A stretch of DNA of 64,000 bases, taken from Prosopocoilus inquinatus. Its lineage: Eukaryota > Arthropoda > Insecta > Coleoptera > Lucanidae. Made by a program: the position numbers and the translations under genes. The stretch lies in assembly GCA_036172665.1 (NCBI GenBank), contig CM069874.1:51814707-51878706 (forward strand). The letters run 5' to 3'. The notes under the pieces were generated by a model that was given only the letters and a program-made list of their open reading frames with translations, was not told the origin of the DNA and searched no databases. Each line of letters begins with the position of its first letter. Positions within the stretch are counted from its first letter, which is position 1. This document shows, piece by piece, positions 22,541 to 32,042 of the stretch.

Positions 22541-23502
22541 CAGGGTGACTACGCGAGAAGTCCTACCCCCTTTAACTCTTTTAATTTGGATTTCAGGAAA
22601 AAATGTTTAATACAAAATTTATAGGGACTAATTCAAAGTTTCTGTGTGTGCTCACAGGAAAGTAATTGATGGTCGGATAAACGAGATATAAACTAAATAT
22701 AAGTTTTTTTTAATGGAACAGCCTATATGTTATTACGTTTTTCGATTCTAAATTAAATTCTAATGAGACTACATGTATAATAAAACTAATAATGTAGAAG
22801 TGTGTATGAAATAATTACTGCTAATTTTGTTTTATTTCTAAATTGATAAAGAAAAAAGATAAAAGATGTTGTAGAATTTGTATCAGTACTGTTACAGATA
22901 TTCACAAGGAACAATTGAGAGTCGGATACCCAAAAATATAAACGAAGTTTTGGTTTTAAATAAAATTTTACCATTAACATATTAAATCTATTTAGATGTT
23001 TTTAAAAAATTAACTTTTAAACTGGAAACGAAAAATATTTAGGAAAAATTGAACTTTAAAAAATAACTGAAAATTTAACGTAAAACATATACAAAGCGTT
23101 CTCAATTTTTTTCATGCAAAGTGTAAAAGTTTTTAATACGTTTTTAATCACAACTCTTAGTATAAAAGGATCATTATTCAAGCTTTCTATTTCTAAAATT
23201 ATAAAAATAAAATAAATTAAATCAGAATTATTTTATAGACACCTATATTATTAGTTTTTTTATACACGTAGTCTCATTAGAATTTAATTTAGAATCGAAA
23301 AGCGTAATAATATACAGGGTGTGCCATTAAAAAAAAAAACTTAAGTTTAGTTTATATCTCGTTTATCCGACCATCAAGTGTCTTTTTGTGAGCATACAGA
23401 GAAACTTTGACTTAGTCCCTATAAGTTTTGTATTAAACATTTTTTCCTGAAATCAAAAATGAAAGAGTTAAAGGGGGTGGGAATTCTCGTGAAGTCACCT
23501 TG
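22541..23502. mobile_element. Foldback MITE with TIRs of about 260 bp
   Basis: The left arm (22541-about 22795) and right arm (about 23235-23502) are inverted copies: CAGGGTGACTACGCGAGAAG mirrors the right end CTCGTGAAGTCACCTTG, and TCGGATAAACGAGATATAAA mirrors TTTATATCTCGTTTATCCGA. TA flanks the element (22539-22540 and 23503-23504). The centre of about 440 bases is AT-rich and non-coding. It lies 8 bases from the preceding element. Confidence 0.85.
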
Positions 23503-23504
23503 TA

Positions 23505-24987
23505 CCTATATCATAATTGTACTTCCTTTTCAAACAATTTCGAAACGGCCTCATAACCTCGCAAGAACCAAACATTCAAGGAGTAAAAAATTTTAATTAA
23601 GAACCACCGGCCAATTAAGTACGAAAATTATATACAAATTCGTGGACGGGTACGGCGTAAATTACGCCGGATCGAAATAATTAAATTCCGGCTGGATCCT
23701 GTTAATTAATTTTACGATTCCGAAATTGACCATTAAAAATTTTAATCAAACAGAATTAGGAGTATTTCATATCGGGAACGACGGGTCCTCGGGTCTAATT
23801 AATTCCTACTTTCTTCGTTTCGTCTCCTCTCTCAAACTCCCAATTTACTTAACGAATTAACAAATGATAATATTCAATTATTTTTAGTTTAATTAAAGTT
23901 TTTTGAAGTTAATCGGTCAAAACGGTAATAATAGTTATTGATTCCGAAAGGAAATGACTTTCTATTTCAGATTCCTAATTATTATTCCACCACGGTATAA
24001 AGAATTCCAAAAAATTAATTGCTTTTTCTTAATTCGATGTTGACATTTTAAAAGTTCGTTAACCATCTCTAGAAAATCGAGTGTTTTTTAGTTTGTGGTT
24101 TTGTTGTAAAATAAGTTTAAAAACGGCGTTATAAATTGTACGGATCTGAGATAATTCAACGAGGTAATTGCGAGACATTTTGTTTCCTACGTACATAAAT
24201 CATTCTGAAAATATAAATAACAAATTATAATAAAGATTTCTTCACTGTGTATGGATGTAAAGCGTTTATGTTGAACATTTATAAATTTATTTATTTTTTT
24301 TCGTGAGGCCGGTGGTGCCCACGTTCATAAAACACCGATCCCACTCGTTCCGGACAGGGAGCAAGAGGTAAAACGCGACTGGAAAAATTACGATACGAAA
24401 GGCTAAATGTGAAGACGGGCCCATAAATAACGAATATATTTCGCAGAAACTACGAACAAATCATTAATTGTTCGGCCCGACAATTTATTAACGTGCTCGC
24501 TTACGATATATTCGCCGTGACACTCACTCTCTCCTCCGTCCTTAATAAAGAAGAGAACAAAAAGGAATTCGAGTGAGATGTTCGGAATCTTCGTTTACGT
24601 CAAGTCTTACATCAGGGCCTACATTTAAATCATCTAGGAATTATATGTAAATAGTTTGAAGACGCTAAAATAAATTCCACCATCTCATCTGTTCGAATGG
24701 AAATTTATTCAAAGTTATTTGTTCGAGAATCGCCACTTATTCGGACGATAACTTTATTCAAAATTCAATACAATGGAAAAGACTTAATTCAACCGAAATG
24801 TTTCGCAGACGAGAGACAAAATTAATTAATGTTTGAAAGAAAACGGAAAAATTGGAAATCGTTTATGAAAGAAATATCTAAAGGAGGTCACAACGCTAAA
24901 CAATATCAAACATGGTAAACCAGAATTAATACAATATTGAAAAAATTGACTTGAAGAAAATGAAAAATTTAATAACATTGGAAAAAA
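23505..24987. other. Non-coding, TAATTA-rich island (possible conserved non-coding DNA)
   Basis: About 23590-24860 mixes many TAATTA/ATTAATT homeodomain-type cores with GC-balanced segments such as GGTACGGCGTAAATTACGCC (23648-23667) and CGTGACACTCACTCTCTCCT. It has no long ORF and no repeat shared with the rest of the window. The texture resembles insect conserved non-coding elements, but conservation cannot be tested here. Confidence 0.3.
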
Positions 24988-24989
24988 TA

Positions 24990-25334
24990 CAGGGTGGGGA
25001 TAAAGTATGGAACAAAATTCATATTTCTGTTATCTTGGGTTTGATGAAAAAATCCTGAAACAGGTCGATTTTAGTTTTGTCCCATGCAGTTTATGACATA
25101 GTGAATTTTATTCTGTAGCCATCTGATTGCACCCAGGTGTGACGTCATCAGTTTTTTCAAATGGTAACATCCGACTTTTATTATCCCTTGTCGTTAAGTA
25201 TTTCATTGTGCATACAACGGTATAAAAAGTTTGGTATCTTACATAACAATTTTTTGGAGAAAAACACTTTCGAATTAAAAAAAATTAAAATTTTATTCCT
25301 ATGATAAACTAATCAAAAATTATCAACAAATTAG
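24990..25334. repeat. Left TIR of the DD41D element
   Basis: About 345 bp, inverted relative to 26720-27083. Its inner edge (CTAATCAAAAATTATCAACA) is the reverse complement of the 3' end of the transposase gene. Confidence 0.88.
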
Positions 25335-25626
25335 ATACGTCTGAGGTGTACCTCGGATTGTCTTCAATCGAGACATCGACCAGTTGACATAAGGGAAACA
25401 AAAAAAACCCTATGCAGGCCTTACCGTCTGTTCCTAGAACCGAATGATTTTTTAAATTTCCGGTTGATGATGTTTTTTACAATTGAAAAACGCAAGTGAC
25501 TATGACGTAGACGAAAGTAATGTCAAAGTACTGTCAATTAGCTTATAACCGTATATCAAGTACTGCACCTGAGTATTCGTTTTGACTAGAACGGAAATTT
25601 GGTAGTGTTGAAAGTGAATCACGAAA

Positions 25627-26745
25627 ATGGCTTATTTGAGCGAACAAGACAGAATTCAAATTCTTATTATGGTTGGCTTTGGTGATAAAATACGTAGCCA
25701 TGAAGAAGCCTGTCAATTGTTCAATGCAGAAAATGCAAACCGAACACCGATTTCGCGATCAACGGTGAGCAAAATTGTGGCAAAATTCGCAGAAACTGGC
25801 AATGTGAAAGACAGACCCAAACAAGGTCGTCCAAGAACTGAAGAAGGTACTAGGCTGAACATTCTCTTGGAAGTTCAAAACAACCCCCACACTTCAACAA
25901 GAAACATTGCCAGAAATAATGCAGTCGACTTTTCCACAGTCGCAAAGTACTTGAAGAAGGAAAAACTTCATCCATATAAAGTCCATCTCGTTCAGGAACT
26001 GAATGAAGGTGACTTCGACCGTCGAAACGAGTTCTGTGAACAATTGATGCTACGATGCGATGAGAATCCCGAATTTCTCAGTAATGTGCTTTTTAGCGAC
26101 GAAGCAACTTTTAAAATAAACGGTCAGGTGAATCGCCATAATTGTAGATATTGGTCGAGCGCAAATCCTCGATGGGTTCGGGAGGGTCACACCCAAACCC
26201 AACAAAAAGTTAATGTGTGGGCGGGAATAATAAGAGATCGCATTGTGGGACCTGTCTTTCTCGAGGGAAATGTAAACGCTGAAAGATATTTAGATTTTCT
26301 AAGATTTGACCTCGTGCCAGCATTGGTAATACTGTTTCCGGACGAAGCCAATCCTGATGCGCCTCATCCCAGAATCTGGTTCCAACAAGATGGAGCACCT
26401 CCACATGTTGGCCAGCATGTTCGCAGGTATCTCGACGAAATTTTCCCAGGGAGATGGATAGGACGAAGGGGAACAATTGACTGGCCTGCCCGCTCGCCAG
26501 ATCTCACCCCACTTGATTTTTTTCTATGGGGTCATGTGAAATCAAAGGTGTACACAAATAAGCCACATGACTTGGATGACCTGAAAACTCGCATTTACGA
26601 GAGAATTCGCAATATTGACCCAGAGACAATACGATGTTCCGTAGAAAGTGTATACGTCCGTCTTAGCCAATGTCAAATGGCCAACGGTGGACAGTTTGAA
26701 CACTCCATTGATACTTCACCTAATTTGTTGATAATTTTTGATTAG
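25627..26745 (+). CDS. DD41D Tc1/mariner-superfamily transposase, intact ORF
   Basis: This 372-residue protein should bind the element's TIRs and catalyse cut-and-paste transposition into TA in the nucleus. An N-terminal HTH covers about residues 1-60 (ILIMVGFGDKIRSHEEACQLF, SRSTVSKIVAKFAETG), followed by a KDRPKQGRPRT linker and a second HTH (NIARNNAVDFSTVAKYLKKE, 93-112). The catalytic Asp residues are D158 (FSDEATF), D255 (WFQQDGAPPH) and D297 (SPDLTPLDFFLWG), with 41 residues between the last two. The ATG at 25627 follows GAAA. The start is supported because the HTH begins right after it. The stop codon and last residues lie inside the right TIR. The spacing resembles the rosa-like DD41D group (known from dipterans); family placement is inference. 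Confidence 0.9.
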   Translation: MAYLSEQDRIQILIMVGFGDKIRSHEEACQLFNAENANRTPISRSTVSKIVAKFAETGNVKDRPKQGRPRTEEGTRLNILLEVQNNPHTSTRNIARNNAVDFSTVAKYLKKEKLHPYKVHLVQELNEGDFDRRNEFCEQLMLRCDENPEFLSNVLFSDEATFKINGQVNRHNCRYWSSANPRWVREGHTQTQQKVNVWAGIIRDRIVGPVFLEGNVNAERYLDFLRFDLVPALVILFPDEANPDAPHPRIWFQQDGAPPHVGQHVRRYLDEIFPGRWIGRRGTIDWPARSPDLTPLDFFLWGHVKSKVYTNKPHDLDDLKTRIYERIRNIDPETIRCSVESVYVRLSQCQMANGGQFEHSIDTSPNLLIIFD

Positions 26746-27083
26746 TTTATCATTTTTTGATTAGTTTATCATAGGAATAAAATTTTAATTTTTTTAAATT
26801 CGAAAGTGTTTTTCTCCAAAAAATTGTTATGTAAGATACCAAACTTTTTATACCGTTGTATGCACAATGCAATACTTAACGACAAGGGATAATAAAAGTC
26901 TGATGTTACCATTTGAAAAAACTGATGACATGACACCTGAATGCAATCAGATGGCTACAGAACGAAATTCACTATGTCATAAAATGCACGGGACAAAACT
27001 AAAATCGACCTGTTTCAGGATTTTTTCATCAAACCCAAGATAACAGAAATATGAATTTTGTTCCATACTTTATCCACACCCTG
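26720..27083. repeat. Right TIR of the DD41D element
   Basis: About 364 bp. It overlaps the last codons and stop of the transposase and carries a 19-bp tandem duplication absent from the left arm. Confidence 0.88.
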
Positions 27084-27085
27084 TA

Positions 27086-27754
27086 TTAATTGAATAATTA
27101 TATTCTAAATTCGTTTTTTTTTTACTTTTGGTTTTACACAAAATTCAACACGCATATTTTTGGTTTAAATTGACAAAATTGGTTGCATTTTGTAAGTACG
27201 CGTAGCGCCACCGGCTTAATTGCTGTGGAAACTGTCTACACGGTCTTTGGAACATAGGCAAGTGGAATGGGGATTCCATGCTGACAGTTGAAAATTCAAG
27301 TTGTTGAACTTTCTGCAATGCTGCGCTAGCGGTTCGTATTTCATTCAAAGCAATTAACGTGCTCGACCATTAAATGTTTTATTACGTCGAGGTGCTAACA
27401 GCCTCGATACATTGACGTTTGGACCCGAACTTTTAGAAAACTCACTTTTTGGCACCCAGCACGGGCGGTGTTATAAAAGCGGAATTTGTAATTCAATTCA
27501 GTAGTAGTCAATTATTATTAAAGTGGGCATTATGCAGTATTAATTAGTGGCGGTCAATAATAAGTCAGGAATAATTAAGTATTCACTTATTATTGTTATT
27601 GAAATATAAACAGTGAATAAATTAGGGAATCAGTCACGTGTTGACCTCGGATTTAAGAACTAGAGAACATTTACGGTAAAGTAAACAATTAGTGAATCTA
27701 TGAGCTCAAAGAGATTTATGACAGACAATTTTAATCTATAATTTAATTAATACT
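27086..27754 (+). promoter_or_regulatory. Intergenic DNA with a well-formed TATA/Inr core promoter
   Basis: TATAAAAG lies at 27472-27479 and an arthropod initiator TCAGT at 27498-27502, so the initiator A (27500) is 28 bases after the TATA start, which is canonical spacing. No coding exon was recognised downstream. The region could be a solo LTR (the sequence before it has a small GTCGAGGTG…CAGCCTCGA hairpin) or the promoter of an unrecognised host transcript. No LTR partner or duplication was found. Confidence 0.35.
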
Positions 27755-27758
27755 TTAA

Positions 27759-27884
27759 GGCCCGGTTTTTCAATCACAAGTTAATTTAACCATCAGTTTA
27801 TTACCATGGAAACAATTGTCCTCGTACTTGTTATAATGGAAATAAATCGTGAGTTAGGGTTAACTTGTGATGAGAAACCGGGCC
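27759..27884. mobile_element. 126-bp piggyBac-type MITE with TTAA target site
   Basis: GGCCCGGTTTTTCAATCACA at 27759 is mirrored by TGTGATGAGAAACCGGGCC ending at 27884, with TTAA on both sides (27755-27758 and 27885-27888). TTAA duplication is the hallmark of piggyBac elements. The TIRs are about 30 bp and the centre is non-coding. Confidence 0.75.
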
Positions 27885-28037
27885 TTAAACATACTTAATT
27901 TTAGTGTAATCTTTAATGTAAACTTTGTGTTTAAAATAAAATCCCTTAACGACATGAACATTCTCTTTTAATCGTAAATATAAACTTATCATTAACATAT
28001 CCCTTATTTCGTTCGTAACACGGAGACATGATAACTA

Positions 28038-28690
28038 GAGAACGGAATCTCGTACATGAGACAGGTGTAAGGCAGCCTTAGGAGTTGGCGATCACGCGCT
28101 CTCGCATTCTGCCTTGATGTGAATGCTCAGAATTGAATTCATTGTGCGACATCGCAATATCAATATCATTGTGAAACCGCAGTTTTTTTTAAATAGCATA
28201 CTTCTTATAATTAAAATGAATTTCATTGTTATTTATAAATAAGGTCTAGATGTCTGTAAATGTAACATCATAATAATTGTTGTTAATATAAAATGACTAG
28301 TTTTGTGCAGAAAACGAACAGATTTTCTCGTAACTTAATAAATTATTGTTACATTGTTTAACGAAAGGTCGCAAAAATATATTTTGCGCGAGGACGTTTG
28401 GCTATCGATTTGTGGAAGTGCAAATGCAAGTGCCATTAAGGCAGGACGCGCGTACATTTCTTATAGCGTTAAAGAAAAATTAACTGTAAATCAAATATAA
28501 ACTGTGTTTTCGGCCAAACTTTTCCAATCTGTTACTTTTTGATAAAGTGAATTTGCAATCACGTAATAATTAAAATATCTGATGTAAAAACTGCGATTTC
28601 GACATTCGCATCAAGGCAGAAGGCGAAAGTGCATAATCGCCAACTCCTGCGGCTCCCATCCACATGTCTCATATACGAGATTCCGTTCTC
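28038..28690. mobile_element. TA-target MITE with TIRs of about 90 bp
   Basis: The left arm GAGAACGGAATCTCGTACAT (28038) and right arm ending ATACGAGATTCCGTTCTC (28690) are inverted copies. Matched inner blocks include AGGAGTTGGCGAT and TTCTGCCTTGATG. TA flanks at 28036-28037 and 28691-28692. No coding sequence. Length 653 bp. Confidence 0.75.
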
Positions 28691-28692
28691 TA

Positions 28693-29384
28693 ATAATAAC
28701 GCAACGATGCACGGTGCTACCAATACATAACTAGCATAACTGCAGAAATGATTATCGCGGAAGGTTACTCAGATTACGGCAAACATCGGCAGAACTTCAG
28801 AGACGTTACATTGTTCAACACAAGCAGAAAAATCTTTCCAAAATATTAAAAGAGACCTTTGGAAGACATACAATATGACTTCGGTCCCGAATGGAAATGA
28901 AATAACTAAATTTTGTAGTTCAAAGAATTCATTAAAGCACAGAATACGTGAAGCCAGGGTGCATAATAATAATATAGGTGATACCACAGAGCATTGGGCC
29001 GTGCATTGGTATGTGCAGCAGAATGTAAGATCAATGTGCGAGCGAAATAACCGAAGGCAGGGAGGCAAAACATCAATGTGCGAGAGTGAATAGTGTTTAC
29101 GCCTTGAGCATGACATAATGTCTACCACACCTTAAAGTATTTCTTACGTTTGTGTCCTCGTACTGAATGCTCTGTTGTATTACCTTATCATCGTGAGTAA
29201 AGGACATATAGGCAGCCAAATTGAACAAAACGGAAATAAATCATCAATCGGTATTTACAACCCCCCCCCACTCCCAACAAAAAATAAAAAATAAAAAAGT
29301 TAAATATTGAACACGCACAGCCACGCTCTTCAATGCGTATAAGACTTACACCAATGAAATCGTGATGCAGAAAAATTGAAACTT
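28693..29384. other. Intergenic DNA, no gene recognised
   Basis: Overlapping ORFs at 28769-29128 (minus) and 28875-29093 (plus) have no recognisable motif. A run of eight C bases and an A-rich tract lie at 29262-29300. Confidence 0.4.
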
Positions 29385-29480
29385 TGAAGTGGACGAAGCT
29401 TTCGATCGATAGTGAAACGTTGAGCGCTTTTCCAATTATAAATCTGTCCGGTTAAAGATTAAAAACTCCCATTTAAAATA
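29385..29480 (+). repeat. Third hammerhead-like Penelope fragment
   Basis: GGACGAAGCTTTCGATCGAT followed by AGTGAAACGTTGAGCG, then a block like that at 13950-13980 (GTTAAAGATT). GAAAC is at 29414-29418. Stem II could form between GCTTTCG and CGATAGT. The CUGANGA core appears as GTGGACGA, so it is mutated. It abuts the 3' end of the decayed copia element. Confidence 0.4.
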
Positions 29481-29482
29481 AA

Positions 29483-30739
29483 TCGGAGTACGACCTCCTG
29501 TTATTTGGACAATTTCCCCAAACCGCATCCACATACCCCATCAAAGATTTTTCATCCACCTTATACTGTAATCGAAGATTTCGAGTTCCCTTCGGTATCG
29601 AAGAACACGTTTCCCTGCTCTCCAATGAATATCACCATAAAAAATACTTCTCGATACGGTAGTCCTTTCTCAAATTCAGTGGGGAGTCGATTCAACTTTG
29701 TGAATTTGACATTACAGTTACTTCACTCATATTAAACCTTTTTAGCCAAGTCATCGACGTGTCCCTTTTAGCTGAACGTAGTGGTATCCTGCGTTCTTGA
29801 GTTCTTGAAAATTCCATTCCAAAACAACAAATAGGCTCACCTAAATTCTTGGTTTTGAAGTGAGAAGATAAGTATTGAAAAACTTTGTCAATTTTCTTGA
29901 CATCGCAATCAAGATGTTATCGACATAGATGGCAATCAAAACAGAATCTTCGCCGCAGTCGAGTTGATACAGGCATGTACCAGCTCCATTTTGTTTGACA
30001 CCGAAATTCTTTAATACTTTATCAAGTTTCTTGTACCATCTTCTTCCAGTTTGTTTTAATTAACTTGTATAAGAATTTATTAAGCAAACAGACCTTATGA
30101 CCGGAAGAAATCTCTTTCAGCACCTTTCTTGTTTTATTGCCTCTTACTGTATTTTGGTTGTTATTACATATCGTCACCAAATCTTCTCTAAAATCTTCAG
30201 AAATCTTCATAAAAATCTCCTCTTCAAGGTCACCGTTGAGGTAAGCCGTTGTCACATCCAATACGTCTCATATGCATTTTGTAAGGTGTTGCCAATGCTG
30301 ATATTAGACTAACAGTGCTCAAACTGGCAACGGGAGTAAAAGATTAGGGGAAATGTAAGTACGCGTATTTGCTGAGAAAATCCTCGAGCTACCCGACGAG
30401 CTCTTCCTCCTCTCTAGAGTAGTGTCAGGTCGGTACTTTTTTCTCAAGACACTTCAACTGCCAATGACCTTTGTCTGGCTTGGACGATCTACAACAGTCC
30501 AAGTGTTACTATCGATTACAGATTCTGCCTCATTTACAATAGCATTACAGCCAGACAAAACCAAATCCACGGGTATGACTGAGGTGTATGCATATTCCAC
30601 TTCGTCAATTCCACTTGCAATTACCGCTGCGTGATATTCCTTACAAGGTCGTCCTCTTCTCCCAGTCCTAATGATTCTTGGTCGCCCGCGTCTTGTTAAA
30701 ATTTCCTGGATTTCGTCTTCGATGTGCTGACTGTCACCA
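29483..30739 (-). pseudogene. Copia pol fragment (RT and RNase H), broken
   Basis: Pieces in order: RRGRPRIIRTGRRGRPCKEY and TWTVVDRPSQTKVIGSRWV (start of RT), DVTTAYLNGDLEEEIFM (30210-30261), KVCLLNKFLYKL, then IAIYVDNILIAM and, near 29560-29600, KGTRNLRLQYKV with DEKSLMGYVDA of the RNase H side. The catalytic YVDD motif is YVDN (29916-29927), which would abolish polymerase activity. Several frameshifts and stops separate the pieces. Confidence 0.7.
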
Positions 30740-31191
30740 TCGATATCCAAACTTTGCAAAACTCGGTGACAAGCTGTACAAGAGCATAATCGCCAGTAAG
30801 TCAGCATTGATCTCCATTTCCATTTCACTCAGTCGATCCACAGCATCAAAGAACTTCTTTAGATGATCTTGCGCATCTTCCTTTTCTTCCATTCGTTGAA
30901 GAGTTGGTTTAATAACGTTGCCTGTCTCGCCGGTCCGTTTAACTTGTACGTGCGCTCCAGCTTCAACCATACTTTCCGAGAAGTATTGCATCCTTTGATG
31001 ATTTTTATCTCCGATGCACCAAAACACAGGATAATATCTGAACGAGCTTTTCGATCTCTATCTGCCCAACGGTTCACAGTTGCGACTGAATTAGGGTCAT
31101 CTGTCACGAGTTCTGGTTTGACAGATTCACCACTAACCACATCCCATTCATCATTTTTTTTATAAGTAATGCTTCCATATGAAGTTTCCAC
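30740..31191 (-). pseudogene. Copia gag fragment, frameshifted
   Basis: METSYGSITYKKN begins at 31191; KVWLKLERTYKL and TLLNQLFNE lead into KEDAQDHLKKFFDAVDRLSEM and INADLLAIMLLYSLSPSF. This is the UBN2-type gag pattern of copia elements, which forms the particle shell. The frame changes near 30890, so two overlapping ORFs (30859-31191 and 30734-31027) each carry part. The zinc-knuckle region is absent. Confidence 0.6.
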
Positions 31192-31378
31192 GTATCATAG
31201 CTGCTTTTATTTAAGTATTTTATTCGCGAACCGTTCGAATAATTCATGTTCATTAGCGTTCTTATTTCTACTGACTCGTTTTACGTATCTTGACTGATCC
31301 AATCAACTAAACATGCACAGTTGTTGCAAAGGCACTTATAACACGCTATATAACGTTTCTGGGCCCGCAACATGTTGG

Positions 31379-31748
31379 TATTAATGTAATATAAAGACCA
31401 AATTATCACATGTACTGATTACCAGATTATACTTTAACTTGTTCATAGTTTATAGAACAACTGCTATTACATCACATAAAACGTATCACATATTAGTAGG
31501 CGAGCTGTACTCGCACAAGAGACGAATCCTTCAAAGGAAGAGAACTGCGCTGTAATTTAAAACTGTAATTAAAAAAAAATAGCGTCATGATATCTTTACA
31601 CTCTCACTAGGTGTGAACATTTTCAAACAAATTAATTTGAAACAATCTGGCTCAACACGACGAGGTTATATTCAGTCAAATATGATTCACTTGCTTTTAA
31701 AGTATCGTATTCGCAAAATATTATTATCTTTGAAAAAAGGGACAACTA
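31379..31748. other. Possible copia LTR region
   Basis: This lies where the 5' LTR of the minus-strand copia element would be. It is AT-rich and non-coding, and the second LTR is not available for comparison, so the boundary toward 31748 is undefined. Confidence 0.25.
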
Positions 31749-31770
31749 TACGTGGGCTGCTGGAGAAGCT

Positions 31771-32042
31771 TCTGGAAACGGTATGAAAAAACGCATATGG
31801 AATTTGGTAAACGGTATCATTGTTTTTCGAAGTATTCGCCTTGGAAAATGTCTAGAAAGTTCAAATTACATGCACTTTACTTGCTGTGCTCCGAAAACTT
31901 CAGGCAGCCATTCACACTTAACTTTCTTTAGCTTGGCCCATAACCTGCTAACTTTATTTCAGTAAGTTTCTGGAAACGTATAAAAAAACGCATATGAAAT
32001 TTGGTAAACGGTATCATTGTTTTTCGATGTATTCGCCTTTGA
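31771..32042. repeat. Direct duplication of the mariner left subterminal region
   Basis: A block of about 75 bp (31771-31846) containing GGTAAACGGTATCATTGTTT is repeated at 31969-32042, with about 120 bases of unrelated DNA between. The outer copy keeps the terminal TIR and the inner copy joins the transposase 3' end. Confidence 0.8.

Larger units (their letters stand above)
24990..27083 (+). mobile_element. Complete DD41D Tc1/mariner-type transposon, potentially intact
   Basis: The left TIR (24990-25334) and right TIR (26720-27083) are inverted copies, starting CAGGGTGGGGATAAAGTATG and ending …ACTTTATCCACACCCTG. TA lies on both sides (24988-24989 and 27084-27085). At about 345-364 bp these TIRs are far longer than those of ordinary mariners. 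The right arm is longer because of a 19-bp tandem duplication (TTTTTGATTAGTTTATC-type) near 26735-26775. Total length is 2094 bp with one uninterrupted transposase gene. A few mismatches between arms show it is not brand new. Confidence 0.92.
29483..31373 (-). mobile_element. Decayed Ty1/copia-type LTR retrotransposon
   Basis: Minus-strand order is: possible LTR end CCAACA (at 31373-31378), a primer-binding-like GCGGGCCCAG (31359-31370 region, similar to the GGGCCC-containing primer site of copia elements), gag (31191-about 30760), then pol pieces from the integrase-RT linker to RNase H. The protease, integrase core and middle of gag are missing, so gag is joined to pol by an internal deletion. 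No 3' LTR was found; the 3' side stops at a Penelope-like fragment. Confidence 0.65.

Noticed and set aside
26210..26476. Antisense ORF inside the DD41D transposase
   Set aside because: Shadow frame of a strong coding region.
28769..29128. 119-codon minus ORF
   Set aside because: No family resemblance and an equally open frame on the other strand.
30097..31165. Plus-strand ORFs over the copia element
   Set aside because: They are antisense shadows of gag and pol pieces on the minus strand.
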